Origin: Bacillus sp. CH140a_4T
Lineage (GTDB): Bacteria > Bacillota > Bacilli > Bacillales > Bacillaceae_G
DNA: 64,000 bases
Direction: 5' to 3'
Assembly: GCF_008923725.1 (NCBI RefSeq)
Contig: NZ_WBPF01000021.1
Span: 197,077 to 261,076 of the forward strand
Under the pieces are notes generated by a model that was not told the origin of the DNA, did no database searches, and saw only the letters and a list, made by a program, of their open reading frames with translations. Numbering within the stretch: the first letter of the stretch is position 1; the number at the start of each line of letters is the position of its first letter. This document shows, piece after piece, positions 18,070 through 26,645 of the stretch. The position numbers and the translations under genes are program-made.

Positions 18070-18295
18070 TATTCTCACCTCCATAACAAATATATATATA
18101 AATAATATATATCATTTCTCTAATGCAAATTTTCAATAAAAATGTTCTCAGTTTAGCATAAACCCGAATTAGGAATAATATATAAATAAAAGAGATGACT
18201 TTGTGCGTCTTACTATTATCACCAAGATTATTCACTGGTATTACCATCACTTGCTATTTCCCACCATTTGTTGTAAGATAGTAATTAAGGTCAAT

Positions 18296-18323
18296 TTAAC
18301 ACTATATTTTCTTTGCATATTAT
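18296..18323 (+). promoter_or_regulatory. Promoter of the cold-shock gene
   Basis: TTAACA, 16-base spacer, TATTAT. A start near 18330 would give a leader of about 115 bases, as is usual for csp genes. Confidence 0.45.
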
Positions 18324-18350
18324 CAAGTATCAATCAGGAACATTTTGTAC

Positions 18351-18403
18351 GCCTTATTGGTTTTTGATAATATGTGAACTTTTATTTTTCATTCAAATAA
18401 GGC
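18351..18403 (+). promoter_or_regulatory. Structured 5' leader of the cold-shock gene
   Basis: GCCTTATT (18351-18358) pairs with AATAAGGC (18396-18403) around a 37-base loop in the untranslated leader. Long structured leaders are known to control cold-shock mRNA stability and translation. Confidence 0.4.
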
Positions 18404-18444
18404 CGATCATATTGTAATCTTTTTAAATTTTAGGAGGCATTACC

Positions 18445-18648
18445 ATGACATTAACAGGTAAAGTAAAATGGTTTAACAGCGAAAAAGGTTTCGGTTTCAT
18501 CGAAGTTGCAGACGGTAACGACGTATTCGTTCACTTCTCAGCTATCACTGGCGACGGCTTCAAATCTCTTGACGAAGGTCAAGAAGTTAGCTTCGAAGTT
18601 GAAGACGGTAACCGTGGACCTCAAGCTAAAAACGTTGTAAAGCTATAA
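18445..18648 (+). CDS. Cold-shock protein (CspA family)
   Basis: 67 aa single cold-shock domain. RNA-binding motifs RNP1 (KGFGFIEV) and RNP2 (DVFVHFSA) are intact; the end [13 protein letters not shown] is typical. It acts as an RNA chaperone in the cytoplasm. A TAGGAGG site precedes the ATG and codon use is strongly biased towards preferred codons, which indicates high expression. The next gene is a YdjO-like cold-inducible protein. B. cereus group genomes carry several close csp paralogues, so I do not assign a letter. Confidence 0.95.
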   Translation: MTLTGKVKWFNSEKGFGFIEVADGNDVFVHFSAITGDGFKSLDEGQEVSFEVEDGNRGPQAKNVVKL

Positions 18649-18658
18649 TTCAAACAAT

Positions 18659-18695
18659 AAAAAGGTTGTTACCAGCTCGGTTAACAACCTTTTTA
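18659..18695 (+). terminator. Terminator of the cold-shock gene
   Basis: AAAAAGGTTGTTA/TAACAACCTTTTT stem with nine-base loop. Confidence 0.85.
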
Positions 18696-18734
18696 ATATA
18701 TAACTAAAATTTTTTACATAAAAGGAGTGGTTAT

Positions 18735-18920
18735 ATGTATCGCAATCGAAAGAACGATGTAGCAGAAGTACCACCAGAACAAACCCCTGTCTGGGAATGT
18801 GAAGCAGAGGATTGTTTAGGATGGATGAGAAAGAACTTTTCATTTGAAGAAGAGCCTAAATGCCCTTTATGTAAAAGTAGCATGAAAAGCGGAGAACGTT
18901 TATTACCTAAATTAGGTTAA
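18735..18920 (+). CDS. Cold-inducible YdjO-like zinc-ribbon protein
   Basis: 61 aa. Four cysteines (WECEAEDCLGW and KCPLCKSS) form a likely zinc ribbon. Size, motif and position after a csp gene match the YdjO family of Bacillus, described as cold-inducible. AAAGGAG precedes the ATG. The hairpin between it and csp suggests its own or read-through transcription. Confidence 0.8.
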   Translation: MYRNRKNDVAEVPPEQTPVWECEAEDCLGWMRKNFSFEEEPKCPLCKSSMKSGERLLPKLG

Positions 18921-18929
18921 TTTTTACTT

Positions 18930-18957
18930 AACCCCTCTTTTATAAGAGGGGTTTTTT
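18930..18957. terminator. Bidirectional terminator
   Basis: AACCCCTCTT/AAGAGGGGTT stem with T-run, between convergent ydjO-like and acetyltransferase genes. Confidence 0.85.
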
Positions 18958-18958
18958 A

Positions 18959-19510
18959 TTATAAATTTATATCTTCTACATCGGTTCGAACTATAGAGTA
19001 CAGTAGTGCATCATGTTGCTTATTTCCTTGATGAATATATCCACGTAATAACCCTTCTTTATGAAAGCCTATTTTAGATAACATTTTACAAGAAGTAACA
19101 TTTTCAGGGTATGTAATAGCTCCAATTCTAAATAAACCTAAATCTTGAAATCCATAATGAATAATTTCCCCGGCCGCTTCTGACGCATAACCATTCCCCC
19201 AATAACGAGGATGTAAGTCATATCCAATTTCAGATCGTTTACTCCATAGTTGTAAATTATTTAATCCAATTGTACCTACTAAAGTATTTGTTTCTTTTAA
19301 TACAATCCCCCATCGTATCGCCTTTTTCTCGAAATAATTTTTTGAAAAAGATTCAATCATACGTGAAGCTTGTCCAAACTCCGTAAAAGAATTCATACCG
19401 TAATAACATGTTACCTCATCCAATGAAAAGATTTCATATATTTTTTGACAATAAGATTGTTCTATTTCAACTAAACGCAAACGTTCAGTTTCTAATATAG
19501 GAAATGCCAT
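18959..19510 (-). CDS. GNAT acetyltransferase, RimJ/RimL type
   Basis: 183 aa. It opens with the typical ILETERLRL and carries IGYDLHPRYWGNGYASEAAG (acetyl-CoA binding motif A) and the SCKMLSKIGFHKEGLLR end motif of RimJ/RimL-type enzymes, which acetylate protein N-termini or small amines. AAAGGA precedes the ATG. Single gene. Confidence 0.87.
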   Translation of the reverse strand: MAFPILETERLRLVEIEQSYCQKIYEIFSLDEVTCYYGMNSFTEFGQASRMIESFSKNYFEKKAIRWGIVLKETNTLVGTIGLNNLQLWSKRSEIGYDLHPRYWGNGYASEAAGEIIHYGFQDLGLFRIGAITYPENVTSCKMLSKIGFHKEGLLRGYIHQGNKQHDALLYSIVRTDVEDINL

Positions 19511-19671
19511 AGAATCATTCCTTTCTTTCTACTCATTCATTATAGCAGAAAAAATATTTTAAATTAGGAAAGTCCTTAATGTCCCATTAATCAAATATTT
19601 CAAGAGAAGCTTATCCTCTTAATTCCATACGAACTAAGAGTAACCCTTCTTGCTTTTATATGATTAGAAAA

Positions 19672-19711
19672 AATAAAGAGATGATCAAAATACTATGACC
19701 ATCTCTTTATT
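19672..19711. terminator. Orphan terminator-like hairpin
   Basis: AATAAAGAGATG/CATCTCTTTATT with a 16-base loop, located between two divergently transcribed genes where no terminator would be expected. Confidence 0.45.
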
Positions 19712-19814
19712 ATCTATTTTCAAAAATTAATTGTTTTATTTTCATCACTCTGCTCGTAATAATATGTATTATAATTTCGACTCCATACTCACTTTTCCCT
19801 TCTAAAATAACAAC
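19710..19814 (-). pseudogene. Possible C-terminal gene remnant
   Basis: After a TAG at 19815-19817 the minus strand is open for 34 codons with a protein-like composition (VVILEGKSEYGVEIIIH ... IKQLIFENR) and ends right at a terminator-like hairpin. There is no start with a ribosome-binding site. This is what the tail of a deleted gene looks like; chance is a real alternative at this length. Confidence 0.25.
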
Positions 19815-19879
19815 CTATCCCATACATTTATGGTAAAATATAGTTAAAATATAGTTTGTTATGGAGGTGTATATTTTCT

Positions 19880-20428
19880 ATGTATATATTCATCGGTTTA
19901 TCCCTCTTACTCATATTACTCATATTTTTATTTGCAAAAAAGTTCGCACCAAACTCATTCATGATGACTAGTTTTAAAGGTAATAGCTTTAAGACATTTT
20001 CAATTAGCATTTTAATCGCCGCCACTCTTTCACTTTCCTATGGAATCTACCACGCAGCAACATATCAACCTAAACATTTAGATATCACGTTACAAAATCA
20101 TAACTTTACTGTTTTCGGTAATGTTGGGGAGCTTGGATATTTCTCAGAAGAATTACTAAAAAAAGATATAGAAGTTGAACTATATTTTGCCTCTTGGAAA
20201 CCAATGCAATTAAATAATCCAGAAATAATAGTAAATTATCCTTCAGGTAAACAGGAATCATGGAAACCGAACATAACATTACTTCCTGCCAATACATTGA
20301 AAGAGAAACACGGTATAAAAGAACTTTATCAACTCTCATCCTATTCATTTAAAGAGTCCGGAAATATAACATTAACGATTACTGAGAATAATACAACTAA
20401 TAAAAAAATTTCTATTCAAGTGAAATAA
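19880..20428 (+). CDS. Membrane-anchored protein with extracytoplasmic beta domain
   Basis: About 182 aa. Two membrane helices (about residues 2-20 and 35-53) are followed by a domain rich in beta strands (about 65-182) resembling an Ig-like or FixH-type fold, with PKHLDITLQNH and FKESGNITLTI. I do not recognise the family. GGAGGTG is ten bases before the ATG at 19880; an ATG at 19856 would lie upstream of that site. Single gene. Confidence 0.65.
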   Translation: MYIFIGLSLLLILLIFLFAKKFAPNSFMMTSFKGNSFKTFSISILIAATLSLSYGIYHAATYQPKHLDITLQNHNFTVFGNVGELGYFSEELLKKDIEVELYFASWKPMQLNNPEIIVNYPSGKQESWKPNITLLPANTLKEKHGIKELYQLSSYSFKESGNITLTITENNTTNKKISIQVK

Positions 20429-20470
20429 ATAAAATGTCCCTCCAGTATACTGGAGGGACATTTTATTTAT
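20425..20470. terminator. Perfect 46-bp palindrome, bidirectional terminator
   Basis: 23-bp arms without a loop, centred on CCAGTATACTGG, containing the stop codon of the upstream gene and ending ten bases before the stop of the convergent oxidase gene. Confidence 0.85.
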
Positions 20471-20479
20471 ATATGTATT

Positions 20480-21880
20480 CTATTTTGAAGGTTCCTTTAA
20501 TGTTGCCATTATTTCATTTGCAGTGTTCTTTCCATTTCCAATGCATGCACCAATTCCCACACCGTAATAGGAAGCACCAGCTAAGTATACATTTGGATAA
20601 AGATCCGTCATTTTTTCTTGTAATGTTTGAACTGCTTGATTATGTTTTAAATGATATTTCGGCATTAAGTCTTTCCAATTTGTAACTTCAACTACTTCTG
20701 GTTCACCTTTAATTCCGAGACTCTTTTCAATATCATATAAAGCGACTCGTACTAATTCTTCTTCACTATAATTTTTAATCGTTTCATATACCGGATTGGT
20801 ACTCTTATAAAACATTCTTACTAATAGCTCTTGGTTTCCAGATGTATGTTTCCACTTTCGGCTTGTCCATGTACAAGCATCACACTGTAAATCACTATTC
20901 TCCGTTACGATAAATCCTGTGCCATCCGCCGGTAATTGTTCATCTAATATGTCAAATCCTAAGTAAATACTTATAAGAGATGAGTTTTTAAATGTATGGA
21001 ACTGCTCGTTTAACTCATTAGACTGTAATAAAGTTTGTGCGATATCATGCGGAGCTGCTAAAACAACATAATCTGCTTGAATTGATTCATGATTTGCAAA
21101 GGAAATTTCATAGCGATCACCTTGTTTCTTTACAGCTGTCGTTATAGCACCTTTCTTAACTACTGTCTCAGTCAGCACTTCTTCTAAACAGTCAATAATC
21201 GTAGATAGTCCACCTTTAAATGATACGAACTTTTTGTTTCCTGCTGATTGAAACTGTTTTTTATTCTCTTCAAAACCTTTAATAATACTTCCATATTTAT
21301 TTTTATAATCCAGTAAATACGGTAATGTCGATGCCATAGTAAGCTCATTTAATTTACCGGAATATACACCTGAAAGCACCGGAGCAATTTGTTTTTCTAC
21401 TAACTCTTTCCCTAAAAAGCTTTCTAAAAATAGAGCAAGCGAAGTATCTTTTGTAAACTCTTTATTTTTCGTTATGAAATCTTTTAAAGCAACAATTTTC
21501 CCTTTCGTTGATACTAGCGTACTGCTAAACAACGACTCGACACTCATCGGTATGCCAAATATAGTGTCAGAAGGAATTGGATGTAAAGTATTATCAGAAT
21601 ATATGTAAGAAATACCCGTTTCGTTATATACCATTTCTTCTTCTAAATTTAAATCTTTTACAAGCGGTAAAACATGTTCATTACGAGCAACGATAGAATC
21701 TGCTCCTGACTCCATAATAAAATCCTTTTCTTCTATGCTATGGATTTTACCACCTAAGTACTCTTCTTTTTCTACAAGGATTAAATTTAAATCAATATTA
21801 TTATCCTTTTTTAATTTTTCTAAATAAAACATAGTAGAAAGTCCTGTTATACCTCCACCGATAACAACAACTGTTTTCAT
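20480..21880 (-). CDS. hemY: Coproporphyrinogen III/protoporphyrinogen oxidase
   Basis: About 466 aa flavoprotein. The FAD-binding motif VVVIGGGITGLST is at the N-terminus, followed by LVEKEEYLGGKIHS; the C-terminus has the NVYLAGASYYGVGIGACIGNG motif typical of HemY. In Gram-positives this enzyme (HemY/CgoX) oxidises coproporphyrinogen III in the coproporphyrin-dependent haem pathway. It is not beside hemE or hemH here but 60 bases downstream of an alpha/beta hydrolase gene. I chose ATG 21880 (TAGGAG upstream) over an earlier in-frame ATG. Confidence 0.88.
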   Translation of the reverse strand: MKTVVVIGGGITGLSTMFYLEKLKKDNNIDLNLILVEKEEYLGGKIHSIEEKDFIMESGADSIVARNEHVLPLVKDLNLEEEMVYNETGISYIYSDNTLHPIPSDTIFGIPMSVESLFSSTLVSTKGKIVALKDFITKNKEFTKDTSLALFLESFLGKELVEKQIAPVLSGVYSGKLNELTMASTLPYLLDYKNKYGSIIKGFEENKKQFQSAGNKKFVSFKGGLSTIIDCLEEVLTETVVKKGAITTAVKKQGDRYEISFANHESIQADYVVLAAPHDIAQTLLQSNELNEQFHTFKNSSLISIYLGFDILDEQLPADGTGFIVTENSDLQCDACTWTSRKWKHTSGNQELLVRMFYKSTNPVYETIKNYSEEELVRVALYDIEKSLGIKGEPEVVEVTNWKDLMPKYHLKHNQAVQTLQEKMTDLYPNVYLAGASYYGVGIGACIGNGKNTANEIMATLKEPSK

Positions 21881-21940
21881 ATGTGCTGCGCTCCTAACCG
21901 ATACAATTAATAATTCCTTTATTATTATACCCAAAAGTCC

Positions 21941-22669
21941 TTATATTCGACTAGCAGCTTGTGCATTCTGTAAGAAATTAGACAATATATTCGAATATAT
22001 TTCCGGTTGATCATTGTGCACTAAATGACCAGCAAACGGAATAACAGCAATATGAATATTGTCATTTAATTGTTTGAAGGTTGTAGCAGCTGTAACTTCA
22101 TCTTCCGAATCTCCCCCTGCAATACAAAGTGTAGGTACTTGAAGATTAGCTACATCACCAGTTTCATCGAATGGGTACCAATCTTTAACTTGCCACGATT
22201 CAAGCAATGCTTTCCAATCACTTTTTTCATGAATTTGATTCATATAAGTTACAACTTCTACATTTTCCATCAATTGCTGATGGCAATTTGCTTCATACTC
22301 CTGAGACTCCTCCCAATTTTCTCCCTTAAGCGGAAAGATACCAGAAAAAGTTAATGTTCTCACTTTATCTGGATATTTTTTTGTAAATAAAAAAGCGACT
22401 AATCCTCCTAGGGAAACACCAGCTATATGACATCTATCAATTTGCAAATGCACTAACGTATCATGTAAATCCTTTACAGAACGTAGGAAATAATTATCCA
22501 ATGTCCCCCCTGATCTTCCATGTCCTCTTAAATCCGGACGAATGACTTGATAATTTTTTTCTCGAAAAAATGCTACCTGCTCATCAAATTCTTCTAAACC
22601 TGTCATACCACCAGAATGTAAAAGCACAATTGGTTCCCCTTCGCCTGAAATGTAAGTATGTAAAATCAT
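21941..22669 (-). CDS. Alpha/beta-hydrolase
   Basis: 242 aa. Oxyanion region LLHSGGMTG, nucleophile elbow AGVSLGGLVA (serine), and the final histidine in FAGHLVHND mark the catalytic set; an aspartate in CIAGGDSEDE may complete it. The substrate is unknown. AGGAGGGG precedes the ATG. It lies upstream of the hemY-type gene, probably in one transcript. Confidence 0.85.
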   Translation of the reverse strand: MILHTYISGEGEPIVLLHSGGMTGLEEFDEQVAFFREKNYQVIRPDLRGHGRSGGTLDNYFLRSVKDLHDTLVHLQIDRCHIAGVSLGGLVAFLFTKKYPDKVRTLTFSGIFPLKGENWEESQEYEANCHQQLMENVEVVTYMNQIHEKSDWKALLESWQVKDWYPFDETGDVANLQVPTLCIAGGDSEDEVTAATTFKQLNDNIHIAVIPFAGHLVHNDQPEIYSNILSNFLQNAQAASRI

Positions 22670-22741
22670 ATATGCCCCTCCTTTAAAACGGAATATTCTA
22701 TTAATTATTAGTATATAGAATATACATCTGAATTTCCAAAT

Positions 22742-22783
22742 AAAAAAGAACTATAACATTTTCAAATCACGTCATAGTTCTTT
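22742..22783 (-). terminator. Terminator of the Spo0E-like gene
   Basis: AAAGAACTAT with complementary ATAGTTCTTT and T-run on the minus strand. Confidence 0.65.
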
Positions 22784-22933
22784 CTATTTCAAAAACATAA
22801 AGTAATTAATCAATTTGTCTATTTCTTGGCTTAATGCCAGTACTTTTTCATGTTGAATTCCATAATCCGATACTAAATATAAAAGCTCTTCTTTTTTAAT
22901 TTCTATTACTTTCTCTAATTTCACTAATTCCAT
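22784..22933 (-). CDS. Spo0E-like aspartyl-phosphate phosphatase
   Basis: 49 aa, too short for most gene finders. It is a two-helix protein with the family signature SQEIDKLINYF at residues 35-45 (Spo0E/YisI/YnzD: SQxLDxLI..Y). Such proteins dephosphorylate Spo0A~P and delay sporulation. GGAGAG precedes the ATG and a terminator follows directly. Confidence rests on the signature and size. Confidence 0.8.
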   Translation of the reverse strand: MELVKLEKVIEIKKEELLYLVSDYGIQHEKVLALSQEIDKLINYFMFLK

Positions 22934-23098
22934 GTCGTTTTATTTCTCTCCAATAATAAAATGTATGTATTTTAGTATAGCCTACTTACATAATTAGTAA
23001 AAGTAAAATACGCATGTAAAATCTTACAAATTTCAAAATAATATATTTTCAACAAAGAAATTTTTAATTTAGCCCTTTATACAGATCATTAGACTCCA

Positions 23099-24046
23099 TT
23101 ATGTATTAATAATAAATCGGAATTTCTCTAATGTTATATTTTTATATATTGGAGCTCTCTTTATATGATCAAAATAACTATATGAGAATTTAAAGACATG
23201 CCCGAAATCCCAATCAAATACACTATAATCTTTTAGCCAAAATTGATTTTCTGTTGGCAATGCATTAGCACGTTTAGATTCAATTAAAGGTAAACGATCT
23301 ATAGGTGAGTGCAAGTTTATTTCACTATTCGACGTAAGATTTTGACTGGCACGTAACACGAATACTAGTTTTAACAGTGGACGTATCCCGCGATGGAATA
23401 TATCCCTATGCCCTAAGTCATACATAATATTAATTGCATGAGAAAAAGTAAGTAAATGACCAATTAAATCATGATGCGATTCCGCTCTATAAATAATTTT
23501 AAATTGCGAGAGCTCCTTTAAAATAAACTTGGATACTTGTTTCGGATTTCTTAATTCACTTTCTATCACGTCATTTATATTTAATTGTTTTACTTCCTTC
23601 GTCGTAAAACCAATCCACGATCTACCTGGAATTGTTTTTTGAAACGATAATATAAGATTAGTAATCCCTTCAATCTCTTGATTACTACCCCATTTTTGTA
23701 ACTCTTTCATAGCTAATAAACTTAATGCAGCATAAATGACATTATGCCCCCCCCAATGAAGTTCATCAATTGTATGTTCCAATGATTTTATAATCATTTT
23801 TTCAGCACTTTGAAAATCAATTTCTTCTTTACTATCGATGACTTCACCTAAGTTTTGCTTGTTCAGCATCATTTTTGTTTGGGAATACATACTACGAGTC
23901 ACTTCTTCTTCCGGATTATTATCTTTCATAAAGAAATAACTAGCAATTGCAGCTGCTCCGAAATGTGCATGCCAAATATCATTTGTTTGTTTTTTACATT
24001 GTGAAATAATTGAAAGGCCATTTTTTAAAACAGTTTTATTTTCCAT
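23099..24046 (-). CDS. Unrecognised helical protein
   Basis: 315 aa, predicted mostly helical, cytoplasmic, no signal or membrane segment. Conserved-looking histidine/tryptophan clusters stand out: NDIWHAHFGAAA near the N-terminus, ELHWGGHNVIYAALS around residue 95-110, and SHHDLIGHLLTFSHA around 195-210. The distribution could suit a metal- or ligand-binding all-alpha enzyme, loosely like questin-oxidase-type proteins, but I cannot assign it. GGGGG precedes the ATG. It is 34 bases downstream of an XRE-cupin regulator gene and probably co-transcribed with it. Confidence 0.65.
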   Translation of the reverse strand: MENKTVLKNGLSIISQCKKQTNDIWHAHFGAAAIASYFFMKDNNPEEEVTRSMYSQTKMMLNKQNLGEVIDSKEEIDFQSAEKMIIKSLEHTIDELHWGGHNVIYAALSLLAMKELQKWGSNQEIEGITNLILSFQKTIPGRSWIGFTTKEVKQLNINDVIESELRNPKQVSKFILKELSQFKIIYRAESHHDLIGHLLTFSHAINIMYDLGHRDIFHRGIRPLLKLVFVLRASQNLTSNSEINLHSPIDRLPLIESKRANALPTENQFWLKDYSVFDWDFGHVFKFSYSYFDHIKRAPIYKNITLEKFRFIINT

Positions 24047-24080
24047 CTATCTATCCCCCGTAATAAAAATCAATTTATAC

Positions 24081-24641
24081 TCATCCTAAAGATGGCGTCA
24101 ATACAAATAAAATATGATTGGATTCATCACTTTTATTTAAAAACCGATGCTTCACGTTTGGCGGTATACGTACAACGTCACCTTCTTCTAAAAAATATTC
24201 TTTTCCTTCTAATTCCACATACACTTCTCCTTTCATAACAACAGCAATTTCTTCCTTATCTTCATGTGAATAATGACTTTCCGTTGTTCTTGCTTGTTTA
24301 TTTAAATCCATCATTAACATTTCAATACGTGCTTTCATAAAATCCGGTGTTAATACATCATATACAATGTGATCATTGTTCTCCCGATATACTTTTTTTC
24401 GATCTTTTTTCTTAGAAATGAGTGAATCTGTATCGATTTCATTAATAAAAAGTGTAAATAGTGGTACATTTAATGCTTTTGCAATTAATTCCAATACACT
24501 TAAAGAAGGATTCGCATATCCTCGTTCAATTTGACTAATTAGTGAAGTACTAATCCCTGCATAATCAGCAAATTCCCGAATTGTCATATTATTTTTCTTA
24601 CGATAACTTAATACCGTTTGTCCGATTCTATCATGGATCAT
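24081..24641 (-). CDS. XRE-family regulator with cupin domain
   Basis: About 186 aa. Helix-turn-helix in residues 8-62 (TIREFADYAGISTSLISQIE) and cupin in 110-186 (HYSHEDKEEIAVVMKGEV, RIPPNVKHRF). I chose ATG 24641, with AAAGGAAG upstream, over a longer in-frame reading. It precedes the unrecognised helical protein gene in one operon and is divergent from a DMT-type transporter gene, so it may control both. Confidence 0.87.
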   Translation of the reverse strand: MIHDRIGQTVLSYRKKNNMTIREFADYAGISTSLISQIERGYANPSLSVLELIAKALNVPLFTLFINEIDTDSLISKKKDRKKVYRENNDHIVYDVLTPDFMKARIEMLMMDLNKQARTTESHYSHEDKEEIAVVMKGEVYVELEGKEYFLEEGDVVRIPPNVKHRFLNKSDESNHILFVLTPSLG

Positions 24642-24812
24642 AGTAAAAACTTCCTTTCGTCCATCATATTGCACATTTCGTTGTCTTTGTGCTGACATAG
24701 TAAACAAAGGCAAATAATCCTTTCCTATCGCCTTAAGGACTTATATACTTACCTTTGTACATTATATCGTATTAAGTTTATTATAATAAACATTGTATCG
24801 GAGGCACAAACT

Positions 24813-25700
24813 GTGAAATCACCTATTCTTTCATATTGCATCTTATTTTTCGGCGTATTTGCCCTATCAACTTCAGCGATTTTTGTAAAATTAGCAGATG
24901 CTCCTGCAGCTATCATTGCTTTTTATCGATTATTCTTTGCTGCACTAATTCTGTTACCCTTTTTACTTTTTAATAAAAATAATCGAAGCGAGCTAAAATC
25001 AGTAACAAGAAGACAATGGGTATTCGGATTCATATCTGGGCTCTTTTTAGCTGCACATTATGTACTTTGGTTTGAATCATTACAATATACTTCTGTAGCA
25101 AGTTCTACAGTTATCGTAACGTTACAACCTTTATTTTCAATGATTGGCGGTTACTTTCTATTTAAAGAGAGATTTACGAAAGGAGCGATTATTGGTTGCC
25201 TCATCGCTATTTCAGGAAGTATCGTCATCGGATGGCAAGACTTCCAAATTAGTGGAGAAGCTTTATACGGGGACATTTTAGCGTTTATTGCGGCCGGAAT
25301 TATTACAGCTTACTTTTTCATTAGCCAACATGTTCGTAAAGATTTATCACTTATTCCGTATTCCGTAATTAGTTATGGAAGTAGCGCCTGTTTTCTTGGT
25401 TTATTTGCCTACATGCAAAACGAATCTTTCATCCATTACTCTACACAAACTTGGGTTTGCTTTATTGGCTTAGCTTTCATTGCTACGATTTTAGGTCAGA
25501 CTATATTCAATTGGTTACTAAAATGGATGAGCACTACTGTTATTTCTATGAGTATTTTAGGAGAAACGATTGGAACTTGTATACTAGCGTACTTTATATT
25601 AGAAGAGACTATTTCTTTACAACAATCACTGGGAATTTCAATTATTTTCATTGGATTAGCATTATTTTTATTACAACCAAAACTGCCTAATCACAACTAA
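24813..25700 (+). CDS. EamA/DMT-superfamily transporter
   Basis: 295 aa, about ten membrane helices in two EamA repeats (the second begins about residue 150). Motifs such as APAAIIAFYRLFFAALILLP and SVASSTVIVTLQPLFSMIGG are typical of drug/metabolite exporters. A GTG start at 24813 follows GGAGGC. The divergent XRE-cupin gene is the likely regulator. Substrate unknown. Confidence 0.87.
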   Translation: MKSPILSYCILFFGVFALSTSAIFVKLADAPAAIIAFYRLFFAALILLPFLLFNKNNRSELKSVTRRQWVFGFISGLFLAAHYVLWFESLQYTSVASSTVIVTLQPLFSMIGGYFLFKERFTKGAIIGCLIAISGSIVIGWQDFQISGEALYGDILAFIAAGIITAYFFISQHVRKDLSLIPYSVISYGSSACFLGLFAYMQNESFIHYSTQTWVCFIGLAFIATILGQTIFNWLLKWMSTTVISMSILGETIGTCILAYFILEETISLQQSLGISIIFIGLALFLLQPKLPNHN

Positions 25701-25705
25701 CAAAT

Positions 25706-25740
25706 AAAAAAGCATGACATTGATTTGTCATGCTTTTTAT
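25706..25740. terminator. Bidirectional terminator
   Basis: AAAAAAGCATGACA/TGTCATGCTTTTT stem between convergent transporter and DUF2935 genes. Confidence 0.85.
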
Positions 25741-26645
25741 TGCTGTGTAGATTGATCCATCTGTTTTTGTTTCAATCTTTGTTCTAAAACATGAATCATA
25801 AACAGGAAATGTTCTGCTTCTCTTGTAACGTGATCAGCCAACAGAGGGTTGATAACATTTCGAATTTGGCACGTTTGAATTAGTTCTAATCCTGCTTTTT
25901 TGAAATTCCTTAACTCCACTGTCGCATTTTCGCTATCTTTATTCATTTTACCAATAATTGGATAGGTCGGTTCTTTTTTGTATAGCATAGATTCAACATC
26001 TCTAGCTTGGTTTAATAACACCTCAAAATCATCTCCGAACTTCAATGCTTTATGAACTAGGTTTCTCTCCGATTGATCCAATAATGAAGCAATAAAACGG
26101 GAATGCTCCATCATAATGCGCAACCAAAATACATTCTCACTAATGATCGCATCTTGAATAGGGTCCATTTTCCCTTCGTTAAACTTTTGAAGTGTTCGCA
26201 TAAAATATTCTGCTTCTCTTGCAATGTGATCTACTAAAAGCGGAAAATTAAAACCTTTCACCTTACAATTAATAATTAAAATGAGTAAATTTCTTTTATA
26301 ATTACGAAAAGCATATACGAGTTGAATACTTTCTTCATTTAATTGCCTAACCGCTTGAACTGTTTGCGGAATCGTAAACGCTTTTTGCAAATGTCGATCA
26401 AACAGATTATAAAATTGGTCTACCTGCTGAATTAAATTTTTATCATTTCGATTAAATCCTTCACCAAGAAACAATGCATGCTCTTTCATTATACGTAACC
26501 AAAATCTATTTTCTGTTAAAGATCGTTCAATAAATAATTGTTCAGTTAAGGATTCAGATGGAGCCGCTTTTAATTCTGGCGGCAACAGCATAGCACGCTG
26601 TTCATCCATTACAAAATGTCCAGGAATAGGTTGCTCTGTCGACAA
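25737..26645 (-). CDS. DUF2935 protein, duplicated helical domain
   Basis: About 302 aa. Two homologous halves are visible: ENRFWLRIMKEHALFLGEG with HIAREAEYFMRTL, and ENVFWLRIMMEHSRFIASL with HVTREAEHFLFMI. This is the DUF2935 architecture, a four-helix-bundle protein resembling hemerythrin/ferritin-like folds with conserved His/Glu; the function is unknown. I chose TTG 26645, eight bases after AAGGAG; the GTG at 26654 overlaps that site. Confidence 0.82.
   Translation of the reverse strand: MSTEQPIPGHFVMDEQRAMLLPPELKAAPSESLTEQLFIERSLTENRFWLRIMKEHALFLGEGFNRNDKNLIQQVDQFYNLFDRHLQKAFTIPQTVQAVRQLNEESIQLVYAFRNYKRNLLILIINCKVKGFNFPLLVDHIAREAEYFMRTLQKFNEGKMDPIQDAIISENVFWLRIMMEHSRFIASLLDQSERNLVHKALKFGDDFEVLLNQARDVESMLYKKEPTYPIIGKMNKDSENATVELRNFKKAGLELIQTCQIRNVINPLLADHVTREAEHFLFMIHVLEQRLKQKQMDQSTQQ

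Larger units (their letters stand above)
19511..19879. other. Intergenic region with an orphan hairpin
   Basis: Between divergent genes. It holds a 12-bp perfect hairpin at 19672-19711 and a short minus-strand open stretch at 19710-19814 (see separate entries); the promoters of both flanking genes must also lie here. Nothing else is clear. Confidence 0.4.

Noticed and set aside
18050-18250. 66-codon frame on the minus strand upstream of the CPBP protease
   Set aside because: No ribosome-binding site, odd composition (runs of Ile/Tyr from AT-rich DNA) and overlap with the protease start.
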